This document shows, in pieces, positions 49,689-59,867 of a stretch of 64,000 nucleotides of DNA. The position numbers and the translations under genes were made by a program. Location: contig CAIOTD010000025.1 of NCBI GenBank assembly GCA_903861115.1, positions 1-64,000 of the forward strand, in the 5' to 3' direction. How positions within the stretch are numbered: position 1 is the first letter of the stretch; each line of letters begins with the position of its first letter. The stretch is from an uncultured Burkholderiales bacterium (GTDB lineage: Bacteria > Pseudomonadota > Gammaproteobacteria > Burkholderiales > Burkholderiaceae_C). Under the pieces are notes generated by a model. The model searched no databases and was not told where the DNA came from. It was given only the letters and a program-made list of their open reading frames with translations.

Positions 49689-52325
49689 ATGAAAGAGGAC
49701 AGCAGCAAAACAAGCAAAGACGTCGCGCAAAAGGGCGAGACGGATACGCCCATGATGCAGCAATACAAAGCGATCAAGGCGCAATACCCACAGACCTTGG
49801 TGTTCTATCGGATGGGGGACTTTTATGAGCTCTTTCATGAAGATGCACACAAAGCCAGCGACATGCTGGGCATCACCTTAACGCACCGCGGACAAAGTGC
49901 TGGGCAACCCATCGCCATGGCGGGCGTGCCTTTTCACTCAGCAGAAGGTTACCTGGCCAAACTTCTCAAGCGCGGTGAATCGGTCGCCATTTGCGAACAA
50001 GTTGGAGAGATCACAGGCAAAGGGCCCGTTGAACGCAAAGTCGTTCGTGTTCTGACGCCCGGCACCTTAACGGACACGGAACTCTTGTCCGACAAAACCG
50101 AGTCCTACTTGCTGAGCGTCTTTGCAAGTGAGCGAGCCGCCTCTGAGCAAGGCTGCGGCCTGGCTTGGATGAGTCTCACGCAAAACGAAATTTATCTCAC
50201 TCAGTGCCCCAGCGCAGACCTGAGAGAATGTATCAACCGCATCGCCCCAAGCGAGGTGATTAGCTCGCAAAGTTTGCCTGTCGCATTGAGAGCCAAACTC
50301 GTGGGGCCCCATGTTCTGACGCAGCGAACGGAGTGGCAATTTGAGGCCGATCTGGGGGTGAGGAAACTCCAAGAACAACTCCAAACCCAATCTCTAGAAG
50401 CCTGGCATGCACAGCACCTCAGTGCCGCACATGCCGCGGCCAGCGCACTGCTCAGCTATGCCGAGCACACCCAAGGTCAAAGCCTGCCTCACATCAAATC
50501 CCTTCAAGTGATCTTGAAAGACGATTTGATTGATTTACCCCCCAGCACGCGCAGAAATTTGGAGCTCACCCAGACGCTCAAAGGCGAAGATGCGCCCACC
50601 TTGTTCTCATTGCTTGACACGTGTCAAAGCTCGATGGGTTCTAGAGAACTCAAGCGTTGGATGTTGGAGCTCAACAGATCCAGGGACACGCCTCGTCAAC
50701 GCCTTGACGCCATCGAGATCTTGATGCAAGGCAGCAGTCAAGCCCATTACATCCAACTGCGCGATCACTTCAAAGGCATGGCCGATGTGCAGCGCATCAG
50801 CGCACGCATTGCACTCAGACAAGTCAAACCACGCGAGCTCATCGCCTTGACCCGCTCACTTCAAAAAGCGCAAGTGCTTCGCGAGCAACTGTTGACACTC
50901 TCACCCACTGCCTTGTTGTCGCATCTTGGCGCAGAGCTCGTGATCGATCCAGCCTGGCCGGCTTTGATCGCTCGCGCGATTGCCCCGGAGCCATCGGCCA
51001 TGGTGCGCGATGGCGGCGTGATCGCTGATGGCTTTGATGCGTCTCTTGATGAATTAAGGGGCATACAAAACAATTGCGATGCGTTTCTTTTGGACCTAGA
51101 GACCCAGGAACGAGCACGCACTGGCATCCCCAACTTGAGAGTCCAATTCAATAAAGTGCACGGCTTCTTTATTGAAGTCACACAAGGCCAACTCGATCGC
51201 ATTCCCGAGAACTACCGCAGGCGACAAACGCTCAAAAATGCGGAGCGTTTTATCACCCCTGAGCTCAAGGAATTTGAAGACAAGGCTTTGTCGGCTCAAG
51301 AAAGAGGCTTGGCCCGTGAAAAATGGCTCTACGAGCAACTTTTAGACACCCTTCAAGAAACGGTTCCCCTGCTTGCCGCGATGGCCAAAGCCCTTGCACA
51401 ACTGGACTGCTTGTTGACACTTTGTGAGCGCTCCCAGACCTTGGGCTGGTGTGCACCGTCTTTTGTCAACCACCCCTGCATTGAAATCGCCAAAGGCCGC
51501 CATCCCGTGGTTGAAGCACGTCTGCAAGAAGTCTCCAACAAGGCCTTCATTGCCAACAACACGGCCATGAGCCGCAAGCAGCGCCTGCACATCATCACCG
51601 GACCCAATATGGGGGGAAAGTCCACCTATATGCGACAAGTCGCGTTGATCGTCCTCTTGGCCTGTATGGGCAGTCATGTGCCCGCCCAGTCTTGTACCCT
51701 TGGCCCCATTGATGCCATTTACACCCGAATTGGCGCCGCCGATGATTTGGCCAATGCACAGTCGACTTTTATGATGGAGATGACCGAGGCGGCGTTTATA
51801 TTGCACAACGCCAGTGCTCACAGTTTGGTCTTGATGGATGAAATAGGACGAGGCACCTCCACCTTTGATGGTCTGTCGCTCGCCTCCGCCATTGCCACCC
51901 AACTGCACAACAAATGCCAATCGTTCACTTTGTTCGCAACCCATTATTTTGAGTTGACGGAATTTCCCAACCATCACCTGCAATCGATCAACATCCATTT
52001 GGGGGCCAGCGAGACGGGCTCGAACATTGTTTTTCTGCACGAAATTGAACCGGGTCCAGCCAGTCAAAGTTATGGCATTCAAGTGGCCAAATTGGCCGGC
52101 ATCCCCCAAGCGGTTTTGAACCACGCAAGGCAAGTCTTGGGTGCGCTTGAAGCACAAGCGCATTTGCAAGAGGCGCAGATTGATTTGTTCAATGTCCAGG
52201 AAGTCGATGCCTCTCTTAGCACCACAGCCCTTGAGAGCCGGCTCAAAGAGATTGACCCCGATCAACTCTCGCCCAAAGAGGCCCTTGACGCCTTGTATGC
52301 TTTAAAGAAATTGCTACAAACCTAG
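49689..52325 (+). CDS. mutS: DNA mismatch repair protein MutS
   Basis: 878 residues. The mismatch-recognition motif FxE is in 'GDFYELFHE'. The connector, lever and clamp domains follow, then the ATPase with Walker A '[13 protein letters not shown]' near 640, '[14 protein letters not shown]', Walker B '[16 protein letters not shown]' and the C-terminal tetramerisation tail. Complete. Works with MutL, not in this window. Confidence 0.98.
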   Translation: MKEDSSKTSKDVAQKGETDTPMMQQYKAIKAQYPQTLVFYRMGDFYELFHEDAHKASDMLGITLTHRGQSAGQPIAMAGVPFHSAEGYLAKLLKRGESVAICEQVGEITGKGPVERKVVRVLTPGTLTDTELLSDKTESYLLSVFASERAASEQGCGLAWMSLTQNEIYLTQCPSADLRECINRIAPSEVISSQSLPVALRAKLVGPHVLTQRTEWQFEADLGVRKLQEQLQTQSLEAWHAQHLSAAHAAASALLSYAEHTQGQSLPHIKSLQVILKDDLIDLPPSTRRNLELTQTLKGEDAPTLFSLLDTCQSSMGSRELKRWMLELNRSRDTPRQRLDAIEILMQGSSQAHYIQLRDHFKGMADVQRISARIALRQVKPRELIALTRSLQKAQVLREQLLTLSPTALLSHLGAELVIDPAWPALIARAIAPEPSAMVRDGGVIADGFDASLDELRGIQNNCDAFLLDLETQERARTGIPNLRVQFNKVHGFFIEVTQGQLDRIPENYRRRQTLKNAERFITPELKEFEDKALSAQERGLAREKWLYEQLLDTLQETVPLLAAMAKALAQLDCLLTLCERSQTLGWCAPSFVNHPCIEIAKGRHPVVEARLQEVSNKAFIANNTAMSRKQRLHIITGPNMGGKSTYMRQVALIVLLACMGSHVPAQSCTLGPIDAIYTRIGAADDLANAQSTFMMEMTEAAFILHNASAHSLVLMDEIGRGTSTFDGLSLASAIATQLHNKCQSFTLFATHYFELTEFPNHHLQSINIHLGASETGSNIVFLHEIEPGPASQSYGIQVAKLAGIPQAVLNHARQVLGALEAQAHLQEAQIDLFNVQEVDASLSTTALESRLKEIDPDQLSPKEALDALYALKKLLQT

Positions 52326-52360
52326 CGCCGCCATAGACACCTGGCGCGAAAGAGGAGCGC

Positions 52361-53218
52361 TCAATGACTCCATTGAACCCACTCGTAATGGGCGGTGATC
52401 AAAATCAAGAGGCCAAAGGCAATGCGGTAATACGCAAACACCATAAAGTTGTGTGTTGAGATGAATTTGAGCAGCCACCGCACACACACCCACGCACTCA
52501 AAAAGGAGACGATCAAGCCCACCAAAAAGAGCGGCGCATCATGCCAACTTAACAACGCCCGCTCTTTGTACAGGCTGTAGGCCCCAGCCCCGAGAAGCGT
52601 GGGGATGGCCAAGAAGAAAGAAAATTCCGTGGCCACTTGTCGACTCAAACCCAACAGCATCCCGCCAATGATCGTGGCGCCCGATCGCGACGTTCCCGGC
52701 AACATGGCCAAACACTGAACGAGGCCGACCTTCAATGCATCTTGACCTGACATGGATTCCACATTCAGCACGCGAACGCGGTCATTGGGGTGCTCATCCA
52801 AAGCCTTGGGGCGGCCAAAGCCTTCGGCCCACAAAATGACAAAGCCCCCAACGATGAAGGTGCTGGCAACGACCCAGGGGGTGAACAAGTGTGCTTTGAT
52901 CCAATGACCAAAAAGCAGCCCCATGATGACCGCAGGCAAAAAGGCGATGCACACATTGATGGTCAAGCGCTGAGCAGTTCTTGATCTGGGGAGCGCCATC
53001 ACCGTTGTTTTAATCTTTGTCCAAAAAACAAGCACCACGGCAAAAATTGCGCCCGATTGAATGGCAATGTCAAAGACCTTGGCTCGCTCATCATCGAATT
53101 CAATCAAGGAACCCACAAGCACCAAATGTCCCGTTGAGGAGATGGGTAAAAACTCGGTCAGTCCCTCAACGACCCCCATCAGCACCGCTTTTAACATCAG
53201 CATCACGTCCATGTCCAC
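52361..53218 (-). CDS. uppP: Undecaprenyl-diphosphatase UppP (BacA)
   Basis: About 285 residues; the GTG at 53218, six bases after AAGGA, is a good start, but TTG 53236 and ATG 53212 are possible. Membrane enzyme recycling the cell-wall lipid carrier; gives bacitracin resistance. '[17 protein letters not shown]' and '[16 protein letters not shown]' are the two active-site motifs. Convergent with mutS, divergent from glnS. Confidence 0.93.
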   Translation of the reverse strand: MDMDVMLMLKAVLMGVVEGLTEFLPISSTGHLVLVGSLIEFDDERAKVFDIAIQSGAIFAVVLVFWTKIKTTVMALPRSRTAQRLTINVCIAFLPAVIMGLLFGHWIKAHLFTPWVVASTFIVGGFVILWAEGFGRPKALDEHPNDRVRVLNVESMSGQDALKVGLVQCLAMLPGTSRSGATIIGGMLLGLSRQVATEFSFFLAIPTLLGAGAYSLYKERALLSWHDAPLFLVGLIVSFLSAWVCVRWLLKFISTHNFMVFAYYRIAFGLLILITAHYEWVQWSH

Positions 53219-53384
53219 GCTCAATCCTTGGTTCAAAAGTCAATCTGTTGCTTGGATCTTTTCGCACCCAAAGCGTGCCAATTATCCTTTGCAAGTGCAA
53301 GCTTTGATGCACGAATACAAAAAAATATCGTTTTGCGCCGCATTGAACGCACTTATGCACCAAGACGCGCCTAAAATCAGCGCC

Positions 53385-55229
53385 ATGAGCGCCAAAGATC
53401 CATCTCCACACAATGCCCCAACGCCCGCGCACCCTGCTGCGCCTTCCTTGACGCAAGACAAGCCCAGCAATTTTTTACGCCAGATCATCGAACAAGATTT
53501 GGCCAAAGGCGAATACAGCACTCGCCAGTGGGCGGGCTCTCCAGGACCTAAATCTCACCAAGCGCAGGGCCCTTTGGACACGGCGGCAATTCGAACTCGT
53601 TTTCCGCCTGAACCCAACGGCTACTTGCATGTCGGTCATGCAAAAAGCATTTGCATCAATTTTGGCTTGGCGCAAGATTATGAGGGTGTGTGTCACATGC
53701 GCTTTGATGACACCAACCCAGAGAAAGAAGACACCGAATATGTCAACTCCATCTTGGATGCGGTCAAGTGGCTTGGCTTTGATTGGGACAAAGAGATCAA
53801 TGGCCAAAAGGTCTCTCATTTGTATGAGGCCAGCGCCTATTTCGAATTCATGCACGAGGCTGCACTTGCCTTGATTGCATCAGGAGATGCCTACGTTGAT
53901 GAGCAAAGTGCTGATCAAATGAGGTCCACCCGCGGGGATTTCTCTACACCAGGGACCAACAGCCCCTTTCGCGATCGAAGCCCACAAGAGAACTTGGCTC
54001 GCTTTGGCGCCATGAAGAACGGTGAGTTGGCAGATGGCACGGCCGTGCTGCGCGCAAAAATTGACATGGCCTCTCCCAACTTGAACATGCGTGACCCGGC
54101 CATTTACCGCATTCGTCGAGCGCACCATCATCGAACGGGAGACCGTTGGTGCATCTATCCGATGTACACCTTTGCACACCCGATAGAGGACGCACTTGAA
54201 CACATCACACACAGCTTTTGCACACTAGAGTTTGAAGATCAACGCCCCTTTTACGATTGGCTTTTGGACAAACTCATTGGACTTGGGCTCTTGAGCGCCC
54301 CAGCCCCCAAGCAGTATGAGTTTGCACGTTTGAATTTGACCTATGTGATCACGAGCAAGAGAAAATTGGCACAACTCGTGAACGAGGGCCATGTGGGCGG
54401 TTGGGATGACCCGAGGATGCCCACCCTTGTGGGGCTTCGCAGAAGAGGCTTTACGCCCGAGAGCATCCGCGCCTTTGTTGAACGCATTGGTGTCACAAAA
54501 AGTGACAGCTGGATTGATTACAGCACCCTTGAGGGTTGTCTCAGAGAGGACCTGGAGGGCAAGGCGCCAAGAGCCATGGCCGTCTTGGAGCCCCTGCAAC
54601 TGACCTTGACCAACTGGCAAGAGGTGATGGGAGAGGTGGCCAGCCTCCCTGTCTCAGCCCCCATGCATCCAAGTCACCCTGAGTGGGGTCAGCGTGATTT
54701 TTTATTCTCTCAACATTTGTGGATCGAAAAATCCGATTTCGCACAAACACCACCGAAAGGCTTTTTTAGGCTTTTCCCCGGCAACAAGGTTCGTCTGAAG
54801 TACGGCTACGTGATTGAGTGCGAGGGGTGTGTCACCAACGAAAAAGGTGAGGTGACTGAAGTCTTGGCAAAAATCATTGCAGACACCAAAAGCGGCACAC
54901 CTGGGGCCAATGCCATCAAGGTCAAGGGCGTGATCACTTGGGTGAGCCAGATGGACGCCTTGAGCGCTGAAGTGCGCATCTATGACCGACTCTTCACCGA
55001 TCCCCAACCCGATGCGGGCGGCAAAGACTTCCTTTTGGCCATCAACCCAGACAGCCTCAAAACCGTTCAAGCCAAAGTGGAGCCCAGTTTGAGCGCTGTT
55101 GCTGGCAATCAACATTTGCAGTTTGAGCGTCACGGCTACTTTGTGAGCGACCGCATCGACCACACGAGCACGTCGCCCGTCTTTAATCGCATCACGGGCT
55201 TGAAGGATTCTTGGGCACCAGGGAGTTGA
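53385..55229 (+). CDS. glnS: Glutamine-tRNA ligase
   Basis: 614 residues from MSAKDPSPHN (53385). The open frame extends to 53061 but that part overlaps uppP in antisense and is not family-like. Class I synthetase: HIGH motif as 'PPEPNGYLHVGHAKSI', 'DDTNPEKED', KMSKS variant in 'VITSKRKL', and the anticodon-binding beta barrels to the C-terminus. Direct glutaminylation, so the GatCAB route is not needed for Gln. Confidence 0.96.
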   Translation: MSAKDPSPHNAPTPAHPAAPSLTQDKPSNFLRQIIEQDLAKGEYSTRQWAGSPGPKSHQAQGPLDTAAIRTRFPPEPNGYLHVGHAKSICINFGLAQDYEGVCHMRFDDTNPEKEDTEYVNSILDAVKWLGFDWDKEINGQKVSHLYEASAYFEFMHEAALALIASGDAYVDEQSADQMRSTRGDFSTPGTNSPFRDRSPQENLARFGAMKNGELADGTAVLRAKIDMASPNLNMRDPAIYRIRRAHHHRTGDRWCIYPMYTFAHPIEDALEHITHSFCTLEFEDQRPFYDWLLDKLIGLGLLSAPAPKQYEFARLNLTYVITSKRKLAQLVNEGHVGGWDDPRMPTLVGLRRRGFTPESIRAFVERIGVTKSDSWIDYSTLEGCLREDLEGKAPRAMAVLEPLQLTLTNWQEVMGEVASLPVSAPMHPSHPEWGQRDFLFSQHLWIEKSDFAQTPPKGFFRLFPGNKVRLKYGYVIECEGCVTNEKGEVTEVLAKIIADTKSGTPGANAIKVKGVITWVSQMDALSAEVRIYDRLFTDPQPDAGGKDFLLAINPDSLKTVQAKVEPSLSAVAGNQHLQFERHGYFVSDRIDHTSTSPVFNRITGLKDSWAPGS

Positions 55230-55291
55230 AACGCGTTGAGTCTTGAAAGACGCTTGCACTTGCTAGTGCCTTGATCGTTTGTACGAGTTGC

Positions 55292-55333
55292 TTGATATTG
55301 ATCAAAGACCAGAAAGCTTGTTCACAGTAAATT
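55292..55333 (+). promoter_or_regulatory. FNR/CRP-family class II promoter
   Basis: TTGAT-ATTG-ATCAA (55292-55305) is a perfect FNR-type box. A -10-like TAAATT lies at 55328-55333. With a transcription start at 55340, the box centre is at -41.5, exactly the class II position. The small ORF starts 24 bases later. Confidence 0.65.
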
Positions 55334-55363
55334 GAACCTGCAAGACCGCTTTGAAAGTTCAAG

Positions 55364-55564
55364 ATGCAAAAAAAACAAACCCTTCCCTATTGCCCCAATG
55401 CGCAAGTCCACGTGCAGACCAAAGACGGCTTTGACGCGTGCATCACCGAACATCAATGCTTCAGCGATGACCCCTGCCCCTTGATGCAACAGTTCACAAC
55501 ACAAACCGTCATCAAATCCAATCGCAAAGACGCTAGCCTTGCACAGCCCAATCCAAGGCCTTGA
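55364..55564 (+). CDS. Small four-cysteine protein downstream of an FNR-type box
   Basis: 66 residues, no signal peptide. Cysteines at 10, 26, 32, 38 and histidines at 16 and 30; the core is 'DGFDACITEHQCFSDDPCPL'. The C-terminal 25 residues are polar and look disordered. It could bind zinc or an iron-sulfur cluster. The ribosome site is weak. Support comes from the correctly spaced box and -10 upstream. I do not recognise the family. Confidence 0.55.
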   Translation: MQKKQTLPYCPNAQVHVQTKDGFDACITEHQCFSDDPCPLMQQFTTQTVIKSNRKDASLAQPNPRP

Positions 55565-55663
55565 GCGCACCGAGGCAGGGCACACCTTCGAGCACGAAAC
55601 TTGTAAATAAAATATACTGAGCAGCTGTTTTGACCTTTTTGGCCCTGAAAAGCCCAAAGCCCC

Positions 55664-56719
55664 ATGTTTCGGTTTATTTTTTGCGTGTTGTTCATGATGA
55701 ATGTGCTGGGTGCGAAAGCACAAAATTACCCCCAAGCCATTGAGCGGACTTGGGTTGCCAAAAACTTTAAATTTCACACCGGCGAGGTGTTCAAAGAGTT
55801 GACCGTTGGTTTCACGACGGTGGGAGACCCCAAAGGTTTGCCTGTATTGATGTTGCACGGCACAGCAGGCAGCGCCAAATCTCTATTGAACACGCAATTT
55901 GCGGGGGAACTTTTTGGCCCGGGACAAGCACTCGATGCGAACAAATACTTCATTGTGTTGCCAGACAGCATTGGTGTTGGGCGAAGCAGCAAACCCTCAG
56001 ACGGTCTCAAACGACAGTTTCCAAGATACAACTACGAAGACATGGTCAAGGCCCAATACAGGCTCATCACGGAGGGGCTGGGCATTGAGCATTTGAGACT
56101 TGTGAGTGGCAACTCCATGGGCGGCATGCAAACTTGGTTGTGGGGCGTCTTGTACCCCGATTTCATGGATCTCTTGGTCCCCTTGGCCTCAACGCCCAGT
56201 GCCATGTCAGGCAGGAATTGGATGACCAGAAGACTCATCATCGACTCGATCAAAAACGACCCCACTTGGAACAACGGCAACTACACAGAGCAGCCCAAAA
56301 GTTTAAAATTTGCATCCGCTTTTTTCTCAATCGCCACGAGTGGCGGCACGAAAGCCTTGCAAAGAATAGGGGCCACTCGAGAAAAAGCCGATGCTTTTGT
56401 GAATTCAAAATTGAGCGATGCGACGCCCGCTGATGCCAATGACAATTTGTACCAATGGGAGTCATCGGCCGATTACGACCCTGAGCCTTTCCTAGAAAAC
56501 ATCTCAGCGCGTGTCTTGATCATCAATGCCGAAGACGATGAGAGAAATCCACCCGAGCTCGCCCGCATTGAGCGCGCACTCCAAAGAATCAAAAATGCGC
56601 GATTTCATCTGATCGCATCCAGCGACCAAACATCCGGTCATGGCACCACAGGACAAGCCAAATGGTGGCATCAAGAGTTGAGCAAAGAGCTCCTTGCGAC
56701 CCCCATGCGCAAGCCTTGA
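55664..56719 (+). CDS. Secreted alpha/beta-hydrolase (MetX-like family)
   Basis: 351 residues. Signal peptide 'MFRFIFCVLFMMNVLGAKAQ'. Oxyanion loop 'LMLHGTAGSAKSLL', nucleophile in 'VSGNSMGGMQTWLWG', acid near 'INAEDDERNPPE', His in 'TSGHGTTGQA'. The architecture and 'GNSMGGMQ' recall homoserine-acetyltransferase-like hydrolases, though periplasmic export argues against Met synthesis. First member of the accessory cluster; a Bug receptor gene follows 81 bases later. Confidence 0.85.
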   Translation: MFRFIFCVLFMMNVLGAKAQNYPQAIERTWVAKNFKFHTGEVFKELTVGFTTVGDPKGLPVLMLHGTAGSAKSLLNTQFAGELFGPGQALDANKYFIVLPDSIGVGRSSKPSDGLKRQFPRYNYEDMVKAQYRLITEGLGIEHLRLVSGNSMGGMQTWLWGVLYPDFMDLLVPLASTPSAMSGRNWMTRRLIIDSIKNDPTWNNGNYTEQPKSLKFASAFFSIATSGGTKALQRIGATREKADAFVNSKLSDATPADANDNLYQWESSADYDPEPFLENISARVLIINAEDDERNPPELARIERALQRIKNARFHLIASSDQTSGHGTTGQAKWWHQELSKELLATPMRKP

Positions 56720-56800
56720 GTTGCTCCCTCTTTTTTTTAAACTTGTCGCGTGCAACCTCTTTTGAGCCCAAGCGCCTTGCCCCTCTTTAAGGAATCCCTT

Positions 56801-57805
56801 GTGTCTCCAACCCTGAACAGTTTCATTCGCCAAGCAGGATGCGCCCTGGCAGTGAGTTGCCTGCAATTTGCCTGTCTGAGCAGCACAAGCTTTGCCCAAG
56901 ACGCCTCTGAATGGCCCAGCAAGCCCATCAAGATGATTGTGCCTTTTCCGGCCGCAGGGGGAACCGATGCCGTTGCAAGAGCATTGGCCAACAAATTGAG
57001 CCAGCAACTCGGTAAAGCGGTGATCGTGGAGAACAAATCTGGCGCCAATGGTGTGATTGGCGCCGATTATGTGGCCCATTCAAGTCCTGACGGCTTGACC
57101 CTTTTATTGACCATTGCCTCGCACGCCATTGCACCCGCGATTTACAAAAGCCTGCCCTACAGCACCGATCAAGATTTTGCCCCCGTCAGCCTCGTGGCCC
57201 TATACCCCTACCTCTTCACCGTTCCTCCAAACTTGCCCATCCACTCCTTCAAAGAATTCATTGAGTATGCCAAGCAAAACCCTGGGAAAGTCAGTTACGC
57301 CTCTTCCGGCACGGGCAGCGGGCCACACTTGGGCATGGAATTGCTCCAAGACATTGCAGGCATTGAGCTCATCCACGTGCCCTACAAAGGCGCAGCCCCG
57401 GCCAACAACGATTTGATCAGCGGACAAGTTCAAGCCATGCTCAACAATCTCTTGGCTGGCGGCGCCTTGATTCGAGCACAGAAATTAAAAGTATTGGCCG
57501 TCACCAGTGAACACCGCTCCAAGGTCTTGCCCGATGTGCCCACCATCAAGGAATTGGGTTACCCCAAATACCAAGTCGATGGCTGGTACGGTGTCTTTGT
57601 CCCCAACAAAACACCAGCAACGATTGTGAACAAACTGTCTCAAGAGATCGCCAAGGCGTTGAAGGACCCTGAGGTCTTGAACCGTCTGAGCAAAGATGGC
57701 GCAACGCCCATTGGCAGCTCGCCAAAAGAATTTTCCGACTTTTTTAACCGCGACAAAAAACAGTGGTTAGAACTCACACAAAAAATTAAAATCACATTGG
57801 ATTGA
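56801..57805 (+). CDS. Bug-family substrate-binding protein (2)
   Basis: 334 residues. Start at GTG 56801, because TAAGGA lies seven bases upstream; the GTG at 56750 is less likely. Signal peptide to 'TSFAQ'. 'WPSKPIKMIVPFPAAGGTDAVARA', 'GKAVIVENKSGANGVIGADYV' and 'HVPYKGAAPANNDLISGQV' are Bug signatures. No permease partner nearby. Four bases before the next hydrolase, so cotranscribed. Confidence 0.9.
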   Translation: MSPTLNSFIRQAGCALAVSCLQFACLSSTSFAQDASEWPSKPIKMIVPFPAAGGTDAVARALANKLSQQLGKAVIVENKSGANGVIGADYVAHSSPDGLTLLLTIASHAIAPAIYKSLPYSTDQDFAPVSLVALYPYLFTVPPNLPIHSFKEFIEYAKQNPGKVSYASSGTGSGPHLGMELLQDIAGIELIHVPYKGAAPANNDLISGQVQAMLNNLLAGGALIRAQKLKVLAVTSEHRSKVLPDVPTIKELGYPKYQVDGWYGVFVPNKTPATIVNKLSQEIAKALKDPEVLNRLSKDGATPIGSSPKEFSDFFNRDKKQWLELTQKIKITLD

Positions 57806-57809
57806 CCCC

Positions 57810-58637
57810 ATGCCAAGCCTTCAAGTTGCCAAAAACATTGAAATTTTTTACCGCGAGGATGACTTCACCGATCCTTGGCAGAACCGACCCACCCTCCTAT
57901 TGCAGCACGGCAACGGTCGCAGTGGAGCGTTTTGGTACAGATGGATCCCTGAGCTCAGCAGACATTTCAAAATCATTCGTGCCGACATGCGTGGCGTGGG
58001 CCAGTCGTCTCGCATTGAAGACCCGGCCAAAGACATCTCGATCCAGGACTGCGTCAATGACTTGGTGCAATTGATCCATCACCTTGGTTCAGCGCCAGTC
58101 TATTACTGCGGCGAGTCCATGGGCGGAATTTTGGGCATGGCACTGGCCAGTCTGCACCCAGAGCTGGTCAAAGCGCTGATTTTGGTGGCCACGCCTGTCT
58201 TCATCAGTGACACCATGAAATCACGTTACGCCATGGGACACGGCTCGAGGTTGGATGCCATGAAAAAAATGGGCATTAAAAACTGGGTGCGTGAGACCAG
58301 TGTGATGACTCGCTTTGCCCCAGACACAGACCCCAAGTTGATTGATTGGTATGTCGACGAGTTTGCAAAAGGTCAACCTGAAGTGCTGGTGCGTTACTCT
58401 GAACTTGTCAACAGTGCCAATGCAAAGGATTTTTTGCCCCTCATCCAGTGTCCCACCCTAGCCATCATGCCCAGCAACGGTCAAATCACCGATGCGGATC
58501 AAGAAGCCTTGATTCAATCGCTCATCAAGAACATTCGCATCGAACACATCCCCTCTGAGTACCACATGATTCACCTGACCCATGTTCAAGCATGCACCGA
58601 ACAAGTCCTTGACTTCCTTCTTGCACCCTCCCACTAA
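57810..58637 (+). CDS. Cytoplasmic alpha/beta-hydrolase
   Basis: 275 residues, no signal peptide. 'LLLQHGNGRSGAFWYRW' oxyanion region, 'YYCGESMGGILGMAL' nucleophile, C-terminal 'IPSEYHMIHLTH' catalytic His. Resembles lactonase/esterase-type hydrolases of catabolic pathways. In the same transcript as Bug receptor 2, suggesting it acts on the imported compound (inference). Confidence 0.85.
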   Translation: MPSLQVAKNIEIFYREDDFTDPWQNRPTLLLQHGNGRSGAFWYRWIPELSRHFKIIRADMRGVGQSSRIEDPAKDISIQDCVNDLVQLIHHLGSAPVYYCGESMGGILGMALASLHPELVKALILVATPVFISDTMKSRYAMGHGSRLDAMKKMGIKNWVRETSVMTRFAPDTDPKLIDWYVDEFAKGQPEVLVRYSELVNSANAKDFLPLIQCPTLAIMPSNGQITDADQEALIQSLIKNIRIEHIPSEYHMIHLTHVQACTEQVLDFLLAPSH

Positions 58638-58657
58638 GAACACGTTGACCCAGAAGA

Positions 58658-59683
58658 CTACACCGTTGCAACAGGGGTCACGGGCGAGCCCGCTGCGCCA
58701 GGCAATCTCAAGGGCGGCGCGGTCAATAAAAACCGGTGGCGTTGGTTTTGATGCAACCAATTGGAGAGCTCGCTCAAATACCAAAGTTCACCCAAGTGCA
58801 CGCCGAGTTTGAACAAACAGTGCTCATGAAGTGGCAATACTGCACCTCGCTCGCCCAGTCCATGTCGAACCCCTAAGGTCGATGAGGCCTCGATCGCCAA
58901 ATTGTCAGAGGCAATGGCACTCAAACCCGTTTGCGTGATCCAATTGAGAATGCCCTCGTCCTCTCCATCCAAAACGGCACAAGCCGTTTTGATGGTTTCG
59001 TTGGGGCCACTGACGGGGCTTTGCATGATCAAGTCATCCAGGCCTGTGTGAAAGCACACCATATCACCCTCTTGAACCTCAATGCGCTCTTGATCCAGAA
59101 TGGACAAAAGCATCTCCAAATTCACATGCACCCGTTGTTGTCCAAAATGACGAAAGAGATCGATCATCACGCCACGGCCTTGAACGCCCTTTTGTGCCAT
59201 GTTGGCAATGGACAAGGCCTTGGCACCGAGTTCACCTTGCAGACCTTGCCCTTGCGCATCGACAATGTCCCAACCGTTGTAAAAAACTTTTTTCGGCTGG
59301 CCATGGCCGTCCACATCGAACCAAGACCCTTTGTGCGAAAAACTGTCCCACTGCGTTGAGTACTGGCTGTACAAGAGCACCGCCTCATCACTTGAAACAT
59401 CGGTGAGCCGTTGATCCAACGCATTCAACGCAAAATTAAAAATTTTGTGTCCTTGCGCATTGGTCACGGGCTTGAAAACCGGTGCACAGCGGTGACCATT
59501 GAGAACTTGGCCACCAGGCTTGTCCAAGGGCAAGCTGAGACAGAAAACCTCTCCCGTGCGCACTTCTTGCATGGCTTGTAGCCTTCTTTGGGGCGTGATC
59601 AGGTTCATGCGACCGAATTGATCATCATCGCCAAAGTCGCCCCAATTCGACCCCTCGGGCCTCACCGTCCATCTCTTGCTCAT
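58658..59683 (-). CDS. Cyclase/kynurenine-formamidase-like hydrolase with altered metal motif
   Basis: 341 residues. The cyclase-family motif HxGTHxDxxxH appears as 'QYSTQWDSFSH', so two metal histidines are Gln and only Asp and the last His remain; the TQWDxxxH form is common in this larger subgroup. 'GRGVMIDLFRHFGQQRV' and 'VQEGDMVCFHTGLDD' are further family segments. Orientation is opposite to its neighbours. Function not predictable beyond a hydrolase fold. Confidence 0.78.
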   Translation of the reverse strand: MSKRWTVRPEGSNWGDFGDDDQFGRMNLITPQRRLQAMQEVRTGEVFCLSLPLDKPGGQVLNGHRCAPVFKPVTNAQGHKIFNFALNALDQRLTDVSSDEAVLLYSQYSTQWDSFSHKGSWFDVDGHGQPKKVFYNGWDIVDAQGQGLQGELGAKALSIANMAQKGVQGRGVMIDLFRHFGQQRVHVNLEMLLSILDQERIEVQEGDMVCFHTGLDDLIMQSPVSGPNETIKTACAVLDGEDEGILNWITQTGLSAIASDNLAIEASSTLGVRHGLGERGAVLPLHEHCLFKLGVHLGELWYLSELSNWLHQNQRHRFLLTAPPLRLPGAAGSPVTPVATV

Positions 59684-59867
59684 AAGCTTAGCTCTCCTTT
59701 GCTATGATTTTCCCTAGGCCACTTTACTGATCGCCCTCACTTTGGCGTAAGTATTCATTTCTACAATGGTGCCTGAAATATATCCCCAAATGCAGCCGTC
59801 ATTCAAAGACGCCAGATAAAATTTCCAAGCGTTTGCCCCTCCCAACACCGACCTTGACCCAAGAGCC

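Noticed and set aside
51342-52265. Reverse frame opposite mutS (307 codons)
   Set aside because: Overlaps the MutS ATPase domain; no recognisable content.
53061-53384. N-terminal extension of glnS
   Set aside because: Antisense to uppP, not synthetase-like; the family start fits MSAKDPS at 53385.
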